Source: CAVSRC01 sp963830205 (GTDB lineage: Bacteria > Pseudomonadota > Alphaproteobacteria > Rhizobiales > Kaistiaceae). Taken from it: a DNA stretch of 64,000 nucleotides. The notes below the pieces were generated by a model. The model did not search any database. It was not told the DNA's origin and saw only the letters and a list, made by a program, of their open reading frames with translations. Both the position numbers and the translations under genes were made by a program. The stretch lies in assembly GCA_963830205.1 (NCBI GenBank), contig CAWHLP010000043.1, forward strand, positions 124,001-188,000, read 5' to 3'. Positions 1 through 8,738 of this stretch are shown piece by piece. Numbering within the stretch: the first letter of the stretch is position 1; each line of letters starts with the position of its first letter.

Positions 1-434
1 CCAAGATGGACCTGCTCGGCGTCTCGCCGGACCTGCTGGCGCCGGGAGGCCCGGGTGCGGTGAGCGAACCGGTGGCGCGCGCCATGGCCGAGGGCGCCCT
101 CGCCAACTCGCCCGCCGACATCGCCATCGCCATCACCGGCGTCGCCGGGCCGTCCGGCGGCACACCGGAGAAGCCGGTGGGGCTGGTCCATTTCGCCGTC
201 GCCGTGCGCGACCGCCCGACCACCCACGCCTCCCGTCAATTCGGCGATCTCGGACGCTCCGCCGTCCGCCTCGCCGCCGTCGGCGAGGCGCTGGCCCTGC
301 TCAGCCATGCGGCTCAGCGAGCGCGACCCGAAGCTCGGATGGATCGCAGGCGTAGGCCGGGAGCGACGGCCGACGCATTCTTCTTGCTGGTGCAGGCCGA
401 GAACTGCCTGCGAACCACAATTAACTCATTATAA
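1..434 (+). CDS. CinA family nicotinamide-nucleotide amidohydrolase, 5' truncated by window edge
   Basis: This is the C-terminal part of a CinA/PncC-type amidohydrolase, which deamidates nicotinamide mononucleotide in pyridine nucleotide recycling. The frame is already open at the first bases of the window, so the N-terminus lies outside. Family signatures visible are GAVSEPVARAMAEGAL, AIAITGVAGPSGGTPEKPVG and the F-G-D-x-G-R motif near the end. The reading frame runs about 40 residues past the usual family end (after ALALLSHAA) into an Arg/Pro-rich tail. That tail is either a real extension or the result of a lost stop codon. Convergent with ratA, as in many Rhizobiales. Confidence 0.85.
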   Translation, partial: KMDLLGVSPDLLAPGGPGAVSEPVARAMAEGALANSPADIAIAITGVAGPSGGTPEKPVGLVHFAVAVRDRPTTHASRQFGDLGRSAVRLAAVGEALALLSHAAQRARPEARMDRRRRPGATADAFFLLVQAENCLRTTINSL

Positions 435-485
435 TAAAAGGCAAATCAGAACGCGCCGCGCCGCGAAGGCGTTGCGGGCAAACAT

Positions 486-957
486 TCATCGGGAACTTAA
501 GACAACAGTGGCCCCATAGACCTTGTTCGCCCGCGCCTCGAAGGCGCTCGTGAACTTGCGGAAGGCGTGATCGAAGACGCCGCCCATCAGCGCCGACAGC
601 AGCCGCGACTTGAACTCGTAGTCGATGAAGAAGGCGACGACGCAAGCCCCCTCGTCCTCCGGCCGGAAGGTCCACACGTTGTGGAGATGGCGGAAGGGGC
701 CGTCGAGATAGTCGGCGACGATCGTGTTGGCGGCGCGGTCGAGCGTCACCCGCGTGGTGAAGGTCTCGCGGATCGCCTTGTAGCCGACCGTCATGTCGGC
801 GACCAGCACCTCGCGGTCGCCTTCCTGGCTGCGCCCGCGCACGGTCGAGCTGTTCGCACAGCGGCACGAACTCGGGGTATCGCTCGATATCGGCGACCAG
901 GGCGAACATGTTGTCCGCCGAATGTCGAACCCGGTGATCGGTGGCGAACTTGGGCAT
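486..957 (-). CDS. ratA: RatA/Coq10 family SRPBCC protein (frameshifted in this sequence)
   Basis: START/SRPBCC-fold protein of the RatA/Coq10 family, thought to bind ubiquinone-like lipids. The N-terminal part (MPKFATDHRV... YPEFVPLCEQL) and the C-terminal part (GDREVLVADMTVGYKAIRET... to FTSAFEARANKVYG) lie in different frames. Dropping one base in the ctcgacc stretch near 855-865 joins them as CEQLTVRGRSQEGDREVL and gives a 156-residue protein of normal family length. It sits directly downstream of lipA, a common Rhizobiales order. The frameshift is probably a sequencing insertion. Confidence 0.85.
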
Positions 958-962
958 CCGGA

Positions 963-1922
963 TCAGGCGCGGCCGTGCTTTGCCTCGCGCGCGGCCCTGA
1001 GCTTGGCGAAGTCCTCGCCGGCATGGTGCGAGGAGCGCGTCAGCGGGCTCGCCGAGACCATCAGGAAGCCCTTGGCGTAGGCGACGGTCTCCAGCGCCTT
1101 GAACTCCTCGGGCGGCAGGAAGCGCATCACCGGATGGTGCTTGCGCGTCGGCTGCAGGTATTGGCCGATGGTGAGGAAGTCGACATTGGCGCTCCTCAGA
1201 TCGTCCATGAGTTGGAGGATCTCGTTCCGCTCCTCGCCGAGGCCGACCATGATGCCCGACTTGGTGAACATCTGCGGGTCGAGCTCCTTGACCTTCTGCA
1301 GGAGCCGCAGCGAGGCGAAGTAGCGCGCGCCCGGCCGCACCTTCAGGTAGTTCGCGGGCACCGTCTCGAGATTGTGGTTGAAGACGTCCGGCTTGGCGGC
1401 CACCACCGTCTCCACCGCGCCGTCCTTGCGCAGGAAATCGGGGGTCAGCACCTCGATGGTGGTGCCGCTCGCCCGCTCGCGGATGGCGGTGATCGTGCGG
1501 GCGAAATGCTCCGCGCCGCCATCGGCGAGGTCGTCGCGGTCGACCGAGGTGATGACAACGTGGGCAAGGCCGAGCTTGGCGACCGCATCGGCGACATGCG
1601 CCGGCTCGTCCGCGTCGAGCGGCCCCGGCATGCCGGTGCGCACATTGCAGAAGGCGCAGGCGCGCGTGCAGGTGTCGCCCATGATCATGAAGCTGGCGTG
1701 CTTCTTCGACCAGCATTCGCCGATATTGGGGCAGCCGGCCTCCTCGCACACGGTGACCAGGCTGTTGGCGCGGACGATGTCGTTGGTTTCGCGATAGACC
1801 GGCGAATTGGGCGCGCGCACCCGGATCCAGTCCGGCTTGCGGGCAACCGGCGCATCCGGCCGGTGCGCCTTTTCGGGGTGGCGCGGCCGCCCGTTTCCGA
1901 CCGTATCGAGGACTACGACCAT
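963..1922 (-). CDS. lipA: Lipoyl synthase
   Basis: Radical SAM enzyme that inserts two sulfurs into octanoyl groups on lipoyl domains, here presumably those of the pyruvate dehydrogenase encoded just upstream. The radical-SAM CxxxCxxC cluster is visible as CTRACAFCNV, and the LipA-specific auxiliary cluster cysteines as CEEAGCPNIGEC. I chose the ATG at 1922 (MVVVLDTV) over a longer frame because AGGGAG lies about 11 bases upstream and family members start here. This gives 319 residues. Same strand as lpdA, pdhC, pdhB and pdhA. Confidence 0.95.
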   Translation of the reverse strand: MVVVLDTVGNGRPRHPEKAHRPDAPVARKPDWIRVRAPNSPVYRETNDIVRANSLVTVCEEAGCPNIGECWSKKHASFMIMGDTCTRACAFCNVRTGMPGPLDADEPAHVADAVAKLGLAHVVITSVDRDDLADGGAEHFARTITAIRERASGTTIEVLTPDFLRKDGAVETVVAAKPDVFNHNLETVPANYLKVRPGARYFASLRLLQKVKELDPQMFTKSGIMVGLGEERNEILQLMDDLRSANVDFLTIGQYLQPTRKHHPVMRFLPPEEFKALETVAYAKGFLMVSASPLTRSSHHAGEDFAKLRAAREAKHGRA

Positions 1923-2068
1923 CGTTTGCGGCTCCCTGCCGCCGTTTTCGTTGTGCCAGGGCCATATAGCCCCATTCCCCGGCAACGACCAATGCGCCGG
2001 CGACATTGCAGCCGGCCGCCTGCCGAAATGCTGAAGGCCTCAGCCGATTTCCGGAACCTTGGGCTGCT

Positions 2069-2317
2069 TCACACCCGCCGTACCAGACGGAACAGGAAGA
2101 TCAGGATGATGGCGCCGATGGTGGCGACCACCAGGTTTCCGAGGATGCCGGCATAATTGATGTCGAGACGGCGGGCGATCCAGCCGCCGACCAGGGCGCC
2201 GATGATGCCCACCACGATGTTGGCGAAGAGCCCCATCTTGGCGGCGGTCACCCGCTCGGCGATCCAGCCGGCCAGTCCGCCGAGAATGATGGCGAGCAAC
2301 CAGTTGACGCCATCCAT
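2069..2317 (-). CDS. GlsB/YeaQ/YmgE family membrane protein
   Basis: Small hydrophobic protein of 82 residues from the ATG at 2317 (MDGVNWLL). It has three predicted membrane segments and the glycine-rich pattern GGLAGWIAERV ... GIIGALVGGWIARRL typical of the GlsB/YeaQ/YmgE transglycosylase-associated family. Members are stress-induced inner-membrane proteins of unclear biochemical role. A second, diverged copy follows at 2384-2641, so this is a tandem pair. An upstream in-frame start at 2341 is possible. Confidence 0.85.
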   Translation of the reverse strand: MDGVNWLLAIILGGLAGWIAERVTAAKMGLFANIVVGIIGALVGGWIARRLDINYAGILGNLVVATIGAIILIFLFRLVRRV

Positions 2318-2383
2318 TCCGAATGCAATGCGCGGCCTCATGGCCCCGTCACTCCCATAGAAAACGCTGCCGCCCCGGCGCCG

Positions 2384-2641
2384 TCAGATGATGATCCTGG
2401 CGATGATGATGACGATCACCGCGCCGACAATCGAGATCACCACCTGCTCGAGGAAGGGATTGCCGAAATTGAGCTTGATGCCGAGCTGGCGGGCGAGGAA
2501 GCCGCCGACCAGCGAGCCGATCAGACCGGCGATCAGCCAGGCGATCAGGCCACCTCCGGCACTGAGAATGAGACTGGCGACGGCACCGGCGATGAGACCG
2601 ATGATGATCCAGGCAACGATCGATTTGCCCTGCTCGTTCAT
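2384..2641 (-). CDS. GlsB/YeaQ/YmgE family membrane protein, second copy
   Basis: 85 residues with the same three-helix layout as its neighbour (GLIAGAVASLIL, GLIAWLIAGLIGSLVGGFLA, VVISIVGAVIVIIIARIII). It belongs to the same stress-response membrane family but is clearly diverged, so the tandem duplication is not recent. Its start overlaps the stop of the bactofilin-like membrane protein by four bases (2638-2641), so the two are probably co-transcribed. Confidence 0.85.
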   Translation of the reverse strand: MNEQGKSIVAWIIIGLIAGAVASLILSAGGGLIAWLIAGLIGSLVGGFLARQLGIKLNFGNPFLEQVVISIVGAVIVIIIARIII

Positions 2642-4081
2642 GGACCCTTCCTCACTGCTGCGACCGGCGGGTGCCCCCCGCGCGATTCAGTGTTCCCGTC
2701 CTCCAGTGTAGCGCCATTCCACGCCTGACCCAATGTCGCCAGCCCGGCCGAGGCGCTTACGTCCCAGGCGGCGGCGCCTCCGGCGCGCGGTGGTGGCGGT
2801 GGAGGCGGTGGTGCAACGGCGGCCGGACGTGGCGCCACATCAGGCGCCTCGGCCGCAGGCACCAGCCTGCGTGCGTTGGGCGTGCGCAGGCGGCCGCCGG
2901 CGGTGCGCGCCAGTGCGCCGACGCCGAGCACGGCCACCACGGCGACGGCCAGCACGCCGACCCACGGAATGAGGCTGATCAGCGCGATGATGATGGCACC
3001 GAGGATGACGAAGAGGAGCCCGCGCAGGATGCCGATGGGCCCGGACGTGCGCACGAAGATGCCAGCCGCGATGCCCGCCGCGGCGACCGGGTGCCCGAAG
3101 ACGAAGAGCAGCGGCAGCACCAGCATGAGCGCCACTCCGATCGGCAGGCCGACCACGGTCGCCCCCAGGATCGCGGCGACCGCCGGCACCAGGACCAGCG
3201 TGACGATGCCGATGAGGAAGGTCGATACCGGCCTGAGGCGCGCATAATCCACCGCGGTGAGGAACAGCCGCCCGCCGAACAGCATCAGCACGATGCCGGC
3301 AAGCACGGTGCCCAGCACCATCGCGCCGGCGAGCAGGAAGCCCCAAGCCCATGACGGCACCGCGCGCAACGGCTCCGGCGGCTTGGCACGGGTCACCGTG
3401 CCGTCGATGACCGCGGTCGCCGCGACCTCCGCGTCATTGCGCGAATAGATGACGAGGTTGCCGCCGATATGGGCACGCGGCCCGATGACGACATGTTCGC
3501 CGACCAGCACGACCGAGCCGGTCGCCTCGCCGCTGAAGGTGACGACAGCGCCGACCAGCCGGGCATCGCCGGAGACGTGGCCGGCCATCGTCACATTGGC
3601 ACCGCCGGCGTCGAGACGGCCGGAAATGCTGGCCAGCGGGCTGATGGTCAGGTTGGCGCCGCAGGCACTGCAGGCGGCCGCCGACGCTGCCGTCGACCGT
3701 CACTGCCCCGCCGCCGAGCCAGGCGTCGCCCACGACCTGGGCGGCAAAGGTGACCGAACTCCCCACCGCCACGACATCGGCACCGGCGGAGCCGCCGAGG
3801 ACGACCTTGCCGCCGAAGGCGCGCACGCTGCCGGCCGCACTGGCCGAGACGTTCACATCAGCGCCGGCCGCGCGGATGTTGGCCGCCGTTCCGGTGACGG
3901 TCACCGAGGCGCCGAAGGCGCGGACGTCACCGCCGGTGGCATCGACGTTCACCACCGGACCGAACTCTGAGCTGCCGTCCTGGGCCAGTGCCCGCGCCGC
4001 CGGCAAGGCCACCGCCGCCACGGCGATCGCCGCCAGAACCGGCATTCCCCAGCGCCTGAGCGCCGCCCCGAAAACCCTCAT
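2638..4081 (-). CDS. Bactofilin-like (polymer-forming) domain protein with C-terminal membrane domain, frameshifted
   Basis: The N-terminal half after a signal-like segment is a glycine/valine-rich beta-repeat region (GGDVRAFGASVTVTG, GSVRAFGGKVVLGGS) resembling polymer-forming cytoskeletal repeats. The second half has several membrane helices (WGFLLAGAMVLGTVLAGIVL, FLIGIVTLVLVPAVAAILGA, LLFVILGAIIIALISLIPW) and ends in a Pro-rich tail. The halves lie in two frames; removing one base near 3667 joins LQ to ACGANLTISPLASISGRL and restores 480 residues. The start at 4081 (MRVFGAAL) has GGAGG about 9 bases upstream. Function is unknown; it may be a membrane-anchored scaffold. Confidence 0.7.
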
Positions 4082-4162
4082 TGCCCGCCTCCAGATGGAC
4101 AGAGCGACCGCAGGACTCGCGCCGACGCTCCGGTTCCCATGTTCCCGGAACACTAGCAGCAC

Positions 4163-5212
4163 TCACTGGCGCTGGGCGAGAACCTCGTCGATCGTCACCC
4201 AGGCGCCGTGACGCGCGGCCGAAAGGACCGACGCGGCCACCAGCGCCAGGCTGTTGAGGTTGTCGGCGCCGGTCGGGAAGCGCGGCGGCAGCACGCCGGT
4301 ATCGATCGCCTCGATGGCCGCGGCCAGCGACCCGGCGCGGTCGAGATAGGTGAGCTTGGGCAGCTTCGGCGCCACCGGCTTCTGGCCATATTGGCGCAGC
4401 GTCAACATATCGGTCTTGCCTGGCGCCGCCAGGCTGTCGCGCGACGACCAGCGGATTTCGCCGTGGGCACAGTCCATGCTCCATTCGCCGGCCCAGGGCG
4501 TGCGCGGGCCCCCGCTCACCCATGAGCCGCGATAGCTGACCAGTGTGCCCTTGCCGAATTCGATGGTGACGATGCCGGCCGCATCGTGGGTGAACGGGCT
4601 GCCGGCCGGGTTCCAGGTCACCGCGCTCACCCGCTTGGGCTCGTCGCCGAGCACCAGCCGCATCAGGTCGAAATGGTGGATCGCCATGTCGGCGAGCAGC
4701 GGGTCCGGCATCTCCGGATAGGCGTGGCCGTCGGTGGGCGCGTGATAGCGGAAGTCGATGCCGACCGTGCTGAGCGGCCCCAGCGCCTCCTCGGCGATCA
4801 GCTTGGCCGCCAGGATCGGCGCCGGGTAGTAGCGGTAGTTCTGGCTGACCATGAGCAGGCGCTGCTTGGCCGCTGCCAGCGCCACCATCTCCTTGGCCTG
4901 CGCGATCGTACTGGCGAAGGGCTTCTCCACCACCACGTTGCAGCCGGCTTCGAGCGCCTGGCAGACTGCGGCGTGGTGCGCCTCGGTCCTCAGCGTCGCC
5001 AGCACCAGGTCGCATTCGACTGCTTCCAGTGCCGCGCTAAGGCTGGCGAAGCACTGCTCGGGTTTGGCGCCCGCCTCTTCCTGTGCGCGCTTGAGCGCCT
5101 CCGGCGCACTGTCGACATAGGCGACCGCCTCTGCGCCGGCCACCGTCGGGACGACCTTGGTCGCCCAGTTGGCGCCCCAGCGGCCGAGGCCGACCTGGAT
5201 GATCCGTGCCAT
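4163..5212 (-). CDS. Gfo/Idh/MocA family oxidoreductase
   Basis: 349-residue NAD(P)-dependent dehydrogenase. The N-terminal Rossmann fold starts MARIIQVGLGRWGANW. The VEKPFAST motif at about residues 95-103 carries the lysine conserved in this family, and HHFDLMRLVLG lies in the catalytic region. Substrate cannot be told; members act on sugars, inositols and similar polyols. It lies between the membrane protein genes and lpdA on the same strand and has no obvious pathway partners. Confidence 0.88.
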   Translation of the reverse strand: MARIIQVGLGRWGANWATKVVPTVAGAEAVAYVDSAPEALKRAQEEAGAKPEQCFASLSAALEAVECDLVLATLRTEAHHAAVCQALEAGCNVVVEKPFASTIAQAKEMVALAAAKQRLLMVSQNYRYYPAPILAAKLIAEEALGPLSTVGIDFRYHAPTDGHAYPEMPDPLLADMAIHHFDLMRLVLGDEPKRVSAVTWNPAGSPFTHDAAGIVTIEFGKGTLVSYRGSWVSGGPRTPWAGEWSMDCAHGEIRWSSRDSLAAPGKTDMLTLRQYGQKPVAPKLPKLTYLDRAGSLAAAIEAIDTGVLPPRFPTGADNLNSLALVAASVLSAARHGAWVTIDEVLAQRQ

Positions 5213-5257
5213 GGTTCTTCTGCCTTGAGCCGGGCCCGCGTTCAGACGTGCCGGCCT

Positions 5258-6673
5258 TCACATGTGGATGACGCGGCCGTAGGCGGCAAGCACGCTCTCG
5301 TGCATCATCTCGGAGAGGGTCGGATGCGGGAAGACGGTCGCGATCAGCTCTTCCTCGGTCGTCTCCAGGTTCATGGCGACGACGAAGCCGTGGATCAGCT
5401 CGGTCACCTCCGCGCCGACCATATGGGCGCCGAGAAGCTGGCCGGTCTTCTTGTCGAAGATGGTCTTGACCAGGCCGTCCGGCTCGCCGAGCGCGATCGC
5501 CTTGCCGTTGCCGATGGCCGGGAACTTGCCGACGCGGATGTCGTAGCCGGCCGCCTTGGCCTTGGCCTCGGTGAGGCCGACAGAGGCGATCTGCGGGTTG
5601 CAGTAGGTGCAGCCGGGGATCTTGAGCTTGTCCATCGGGTGCGGCGTCTTGCCGGCGATCGCCTCGACGCAGATGACGCCCTCATGCTCGGCCTTGTGGG
5701 CGAGCATGGGCGGGCCGGCGACGTCGCCGATGGCGTAGATGCCCGCAACGTTGGTGCGGCCATAGGCGTCGATGACGATGCAGCCGCGGTCGGTCTTCAC
5801 CCCGAGCTTCTCCAGACCGAGGTTCTCGATGTTGCCGACAACGCCGACGGCCGAGATCACCTTGTCGACCTTGAGCTCCTGCGCCTTGCCGTCCTTGAGC
5901 ACGATCCTGGCGGTGACGCCGTCCTTGCCCTTGGTGAGCTTCTCGACCTTGGCGTCGGTGTGGATCGTGATCCCCGCCTTCTCGAAGCGCTTGCGCGCGT
6001 GCGCGGCGATCTCCTCGTCCTCGACCGGCAGGATCTGCGGCAGGATTTCGACCACCGTCACCTCGGCGCCCATGGTGCGGTAGAACGAGGCGAACTCGAT
6101 GCCGATGGCGCCCGAGCCGACCACCAGCAGCGACTTCGGCATCTTGTCCGGCACCATCGCCTCGAAATAGGTCCAGATCTGCTTCTGGTCCGGCTCGAGG
6201 CCGGGCAGCGCCCGCGGCCGCGCGCCGGTGGCGACGATGATGTGCTTGGCCGAATAGTCCCCTGCCCCGAGCGCGCCCTTGGGCGGGTTCTCGGACGCCT
6301 TGACGCTGATCTTGCCGGCCTGGGTGATCGTCGCCGCACCCCAGATCACGTCCACCTTGTTCTTCTTGAGCAGGAAGGCGACGCCGTTGGAAAGCTGGGC
6401 GGCAACGCCACGCGACCGCTTGACGATCGCCGCACCGTCGAAGCTCACTTCCTTGGCCGACAGGCCATAGTCCTTGGCGTGCTCCATGTAGTGGTAGATC
6501 TCGGCCGAGCGCAGGAGCGCCTTGGTCGGGATGCAGCCCCAGTTCAGGCAGATGCCGCCGAGATAGGACTTCTCGACCACGGCCGTCTTCAGGCCGAGCT
6601 GGGCCGCACGGATGGCGGTGACATAGCCGCCGGGGCCCGAGCCGATCACGATCACGTCGTACTGGTCTGCCAT
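5258..6673 (-). CDS. lpdA: Dihydrolipoyl dehydrogenase
   Basis: E3 component of the pyruvate dehydrogenase complex; it reoxidises dihydrolipoamide with NAD+. 471 residues. The FAD-binding motif GSGPGGYVTAIRAAQLG lies at residues 11-27. The redox-active disulfide sits in GGICLNWGCIPTKALL, and the C-terminal dimer-interface motif is HPTLSEMMHE. It is encoded with pdhC, pdhB and pdhA, separated from pdhC only by one small gene. Confidence 0.97.
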   Translation of the reverse strand: MADQYDVIVIGSGPGGYVTAIRAAQLGLKTAVVEKSYLGGICLNWGCIPTKALLRSAEIYHYMEHAKDYGLSAKEVSFDGAAIVKRSRGVAAQLSNGVAFLLKKNKVDVIWGAATITQAGKISVKASENPPKGALGAGDYSAKHIIVATGARPRALPGLEPDQKQIWTYFEAMVPDKMPKSLLVVGSGAIGIEFASFYRTMGAEVTVVEILPQILPVEDEEIAAHARKRFEKAGITIHTDAKVEKLTKGKDGVTARIVLKDGKAQELKVDKVISAVGVVGNIENLGLEKLGVKTDRGCIVIDAYGRTNVAGIYAIGDVAGPPMLAHKAEHEGVICVEAIAGKTPHPMDKLKIPGCTYCNPQIASVGLTEAKAKAAGYDIRVGKFPAIGNGKAIALGEPDGLVKTIFDKKTGQLLGAHMVGAEVTELIHGFVVAMNLETTEEELIATVFPHPTLSEMMHESVLAAYGRVIHM

Positions 6674-6700
6674 GATCTGGTTTCCATCCTTCTTGTGCGG

Positions 6701-7009
6701 CTATTGGCAGGTGGCTGCGCCGACCTCAATGTCGAACTGACGCGGCCCCACCATGCCGGGCTTAACCGGCTTGTCGACGATCGTCACGGTCAGCGTACAG
6801 CGCTCGGTCTTCACCTCGTAGGTGTCCGGCGCCGTCACGCTCACCGAAAGGATCGGTTCCTCGTATTTCAGCGCATCGTGCACGCGCTGGTCATTGACGA
6901 TTGCCGTGATCTCCTTGGCGCTCTGCCAGAACGGCGGCAACGCGGCGTGAGCGCCTGCCGGCGCCAGCGTGGCCAGCGCAGCGAGCACGGCGAAAATCCG
7001 GTGTCTCAT
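6701..7009 (-). CDS. Small secreted protein of unknown function
   Basis: 102 residues with a clear Sec signal peptide (MRHRIFAVLAALATLAPAGAHA, cut after AHA) followed by a short mature domain. Two cysteines (in ERCTLTV and at the C-terminal ATCQ) could form a disulfide. I do not recognise the family. It lies between lpdA and pdhC on the same strand, 27 bases from lpdA. Confidence 0.6.
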   Translation of the reverse strand: MRHRIFAVLAALATLAPAGAHAALPPFWQSAKEITAIVNDQRVHDALKYEEPILSVSVTAPDTYEVKTERCTLTVTIVDKPVKPGMVGPRQFDIEVGAATCQ

Positions 7010-7065
7010 CGTCTGTCCTCGGCTTCAGGCGTTCGCAAGAACGGGGGCGCCGGCCAAGACGAAAC

Positions 7066-8424
7066 TCACGCCAGCATGCTGGCCGGCTTCTCGATAAAGT
7101 CGCGAAAGGCGCTCATCAGCTGGGCGCCGAGTGCGCCGTCGACGGCCCGATGGTCGGTGGAGAGCGTCACCGTCATGATCGTGCGGATCTCGACCTTGTG
7201 GTCGCGCACCACCGGTTTCTCGATGCCGGCGCCAACCGCCAGGATCGTGGCGTGCGGCGGGTTGATCACCGCGGCGAAGTCCTTGATGCCGAACATGCCG
7301 AGGTTGGAGACCGCCGAGGAACCGCCCTGATATTCCTCCGGGGCCAGCTTGCGGGCCTTGGCCCGCGCCGCCAGGTCCTTCATCTCGTTGGAGATTTCCG
7401 AGATGCGCTTGCTGTCGGCATGGCGCACCACCGGCGTGATCAGGCCGCCGGGGATCGCCACCGCGACGCCGATATCGGCGCGCTTGTGGTGCAGCATGCC
7501 GCCCTCGGTCCATGTCACGTTGGCGTCCGGCACGCGCATCAGCGCCATCGCCAGCGCCTTGATGATGAGGTCGTTGACCGACACCTTCCACGCCGCGTTG
7601 CCCTCCTTGTCGCGCGGCGCGGCGGCGTTGATCTGCTGACGCAACGCCAAGAGCGCGTCGATCTCGGTATCGGCGGTCAGATAGAAGTGCGGGATCGTGG
7701 TTTTCGCCTCGACCAGCCGCCGGGCGATGATCTTGCGCACATTGTCGTGGGGGACGATCTCGTATTCGCCCGGCTCGAACAGCTTGAGGATCTGGGCATC
7801 GCTCATGCCCATCGCCGTGGGCGCCGCACTCGGCGCAGCGACGGGCGCCTTTGCCGCGGGCGCGGCCGGCGCAGGTGCCGGCGCGGCGACAGGAGCGCGG
7901 ACGACGACGGTGCCGCCCGTCGCCGCATCGATGTCGGCCTTGACCACGCGGCCATGCGGCCCGCTGCCCGTCACGCTTGCGAGGTCGATGCCGGCCTCCT
8001 TCGCCAGACGCCGGGCCAGCGGCGAGGCCATGATGCGGCCGGCGGAGCCATTGGTGGCAGGCGCAGCCGCAGGAGCCGGCGCGGCAGGTTTGGCCGCCTC
8101 AGCAGGCTTCGGCGCCTCGGCCGGCTTTGCGGCGGGCGCGGCAGCAGCAGCCGGCGCATCCTTGATCGCGCTCTTGTCCTCGCCCTCCTCAAGAAGCACG
8201 GCGATGGGCGCGTTGATGGCCACGTCCTGGGTGCCCTCGGGCACCAGGATCTTGCCCAGCGTGCCCTCGTCCGCCGCCTCGAATTCCATCGTCGCCTTGT
8301 CGGTCTCGATCTCGGCGATGACGTCGCCGGCCTTGACCGGGTCGCCCTCCTTCTTGAGCCACTTGGCGAGGTTGCCCTTCTCCATGGTGGGAGAGAGCGC
8401 GGGCATCAGGATGTTGATGGGCAT
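7066..8424 (-). CDS. pdhC: Pyruvate dehydrogenase E2, dihydrolipoyllysine acetyltransferase
   Basis: 452 residues. An N-terminal lipoyl domain carries the modified lysine in EIETDKATMEF. An Ala/Pro linker follows, then a peripheral-subunit-binding domain (MASPLARRLAKEAGIDLASV) and a catalytic domain ending with DHRAVDGALG, where the catalytic His is near residue 425. The start at 8424 (MPINILMPALSPTM) matches family members. The upstream in-frame extension is not family-like. Confidence 0.96.
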   Translation of the reverse strand: MPINILMPALSPTMEKGNLAKWLKKEGDPVKAGDVIAEIETDKATMEFEAADEGTLGKILVPEGTQDVAINAPIAVLLEEGEDKSAIKDAPAAAAAPAAKPAEAPKPAEAAKPAAPAPAAAPATNGSAGRIMASPLARRLAKEAGIDLASVTGSGPHGRVVKADIDAATGGTVVVRAPVAAPAPAPAAPAAKAPVAAPSAAPTAMGMSDAQILKLFEPGEYEIVPHDNVRKIIARRLVEAKTTIPHFYLTADTEIDALLALRQQINAAAPRDKEGNAAWKVSVNDLIIKALAMALMRVPDANVTWTEGGMLHHKRADIGVAVAIPGGLITPVVRHADSKRISEISNEMKDLAARAKARKLAPEEYQGGSSAVSNLGMFGIKDFAAVINPPHATILAVGAGIEKPVVRDHKVEIRTIMTVTLSTDHRAVDGALGAQLMSAFRDFIEKPASMLA

Positions 8425-8428
8425 GGGG

Positions 8429-8734
8429 TTAGTTTTCCCACTCGTTGCGTTCGCTCGTGCGGCCCGGATCCGTCTGCTGGGCCATCTCCGCCTCGAACAT
8501 GTCGGCAATGCGCTGCAACGCCTCGCTTTCGTCCATCACGCCTTCCTTGGCGTAGGCGCGGGCGGCGTGGCGCGCCACGTCGACCAGCATCATGCCCCAC
8601 ATCGAAGGATCGTCGAAGGCGCGCGTGAAGGCGATCGACAGGCCGCCGTCGACCACGAAGGCGCGGAGGATTTCCACCGCCTCCTCGTTGGCGAGCGCGT
8701 CCGGCGGGATCGGTTGTTCTCTCGGGCCCGCCAT
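8429..8734 (-). CDS. DUF5076 domain-containing protein
   Basis: 101-residue soluble protein recognised as DUF5076 from its sequence (LRAFVVDGGLSIAFTRAFDD, WGMMLVDVARHAARAYA). Genes of this family are regularly found between pdhB and pdhC in Rhizobiales, exactly as here, with 4 bases on each side. The position suggests a role linked to the pyruvate dehydrogenase complex, but none is established that I know of. Confidence 0.8.
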   Translation of the reverse strand: MAGPREQPIPPDALANEEAVEILRAFVVDGGLSIAFTRAFDDPSMWGMMLVDVARHAARAYAKEGVMDESEALQRIADMFEAEMAQQTDPGRTSERNEWEN

Positions 8735-8738
8735 GCGC

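Noticed and set aside
4586..7330. 914-codon plus-strand open frame opposite lpdA and its neighbours
   Set aside because: It is antisense to lpdA and the oxidoreductase gene, which have full catalytic motifs. Long antisense frames are common in DNA of this GC content, and the translation is His/Arg/Asp-rich without any family pattern.
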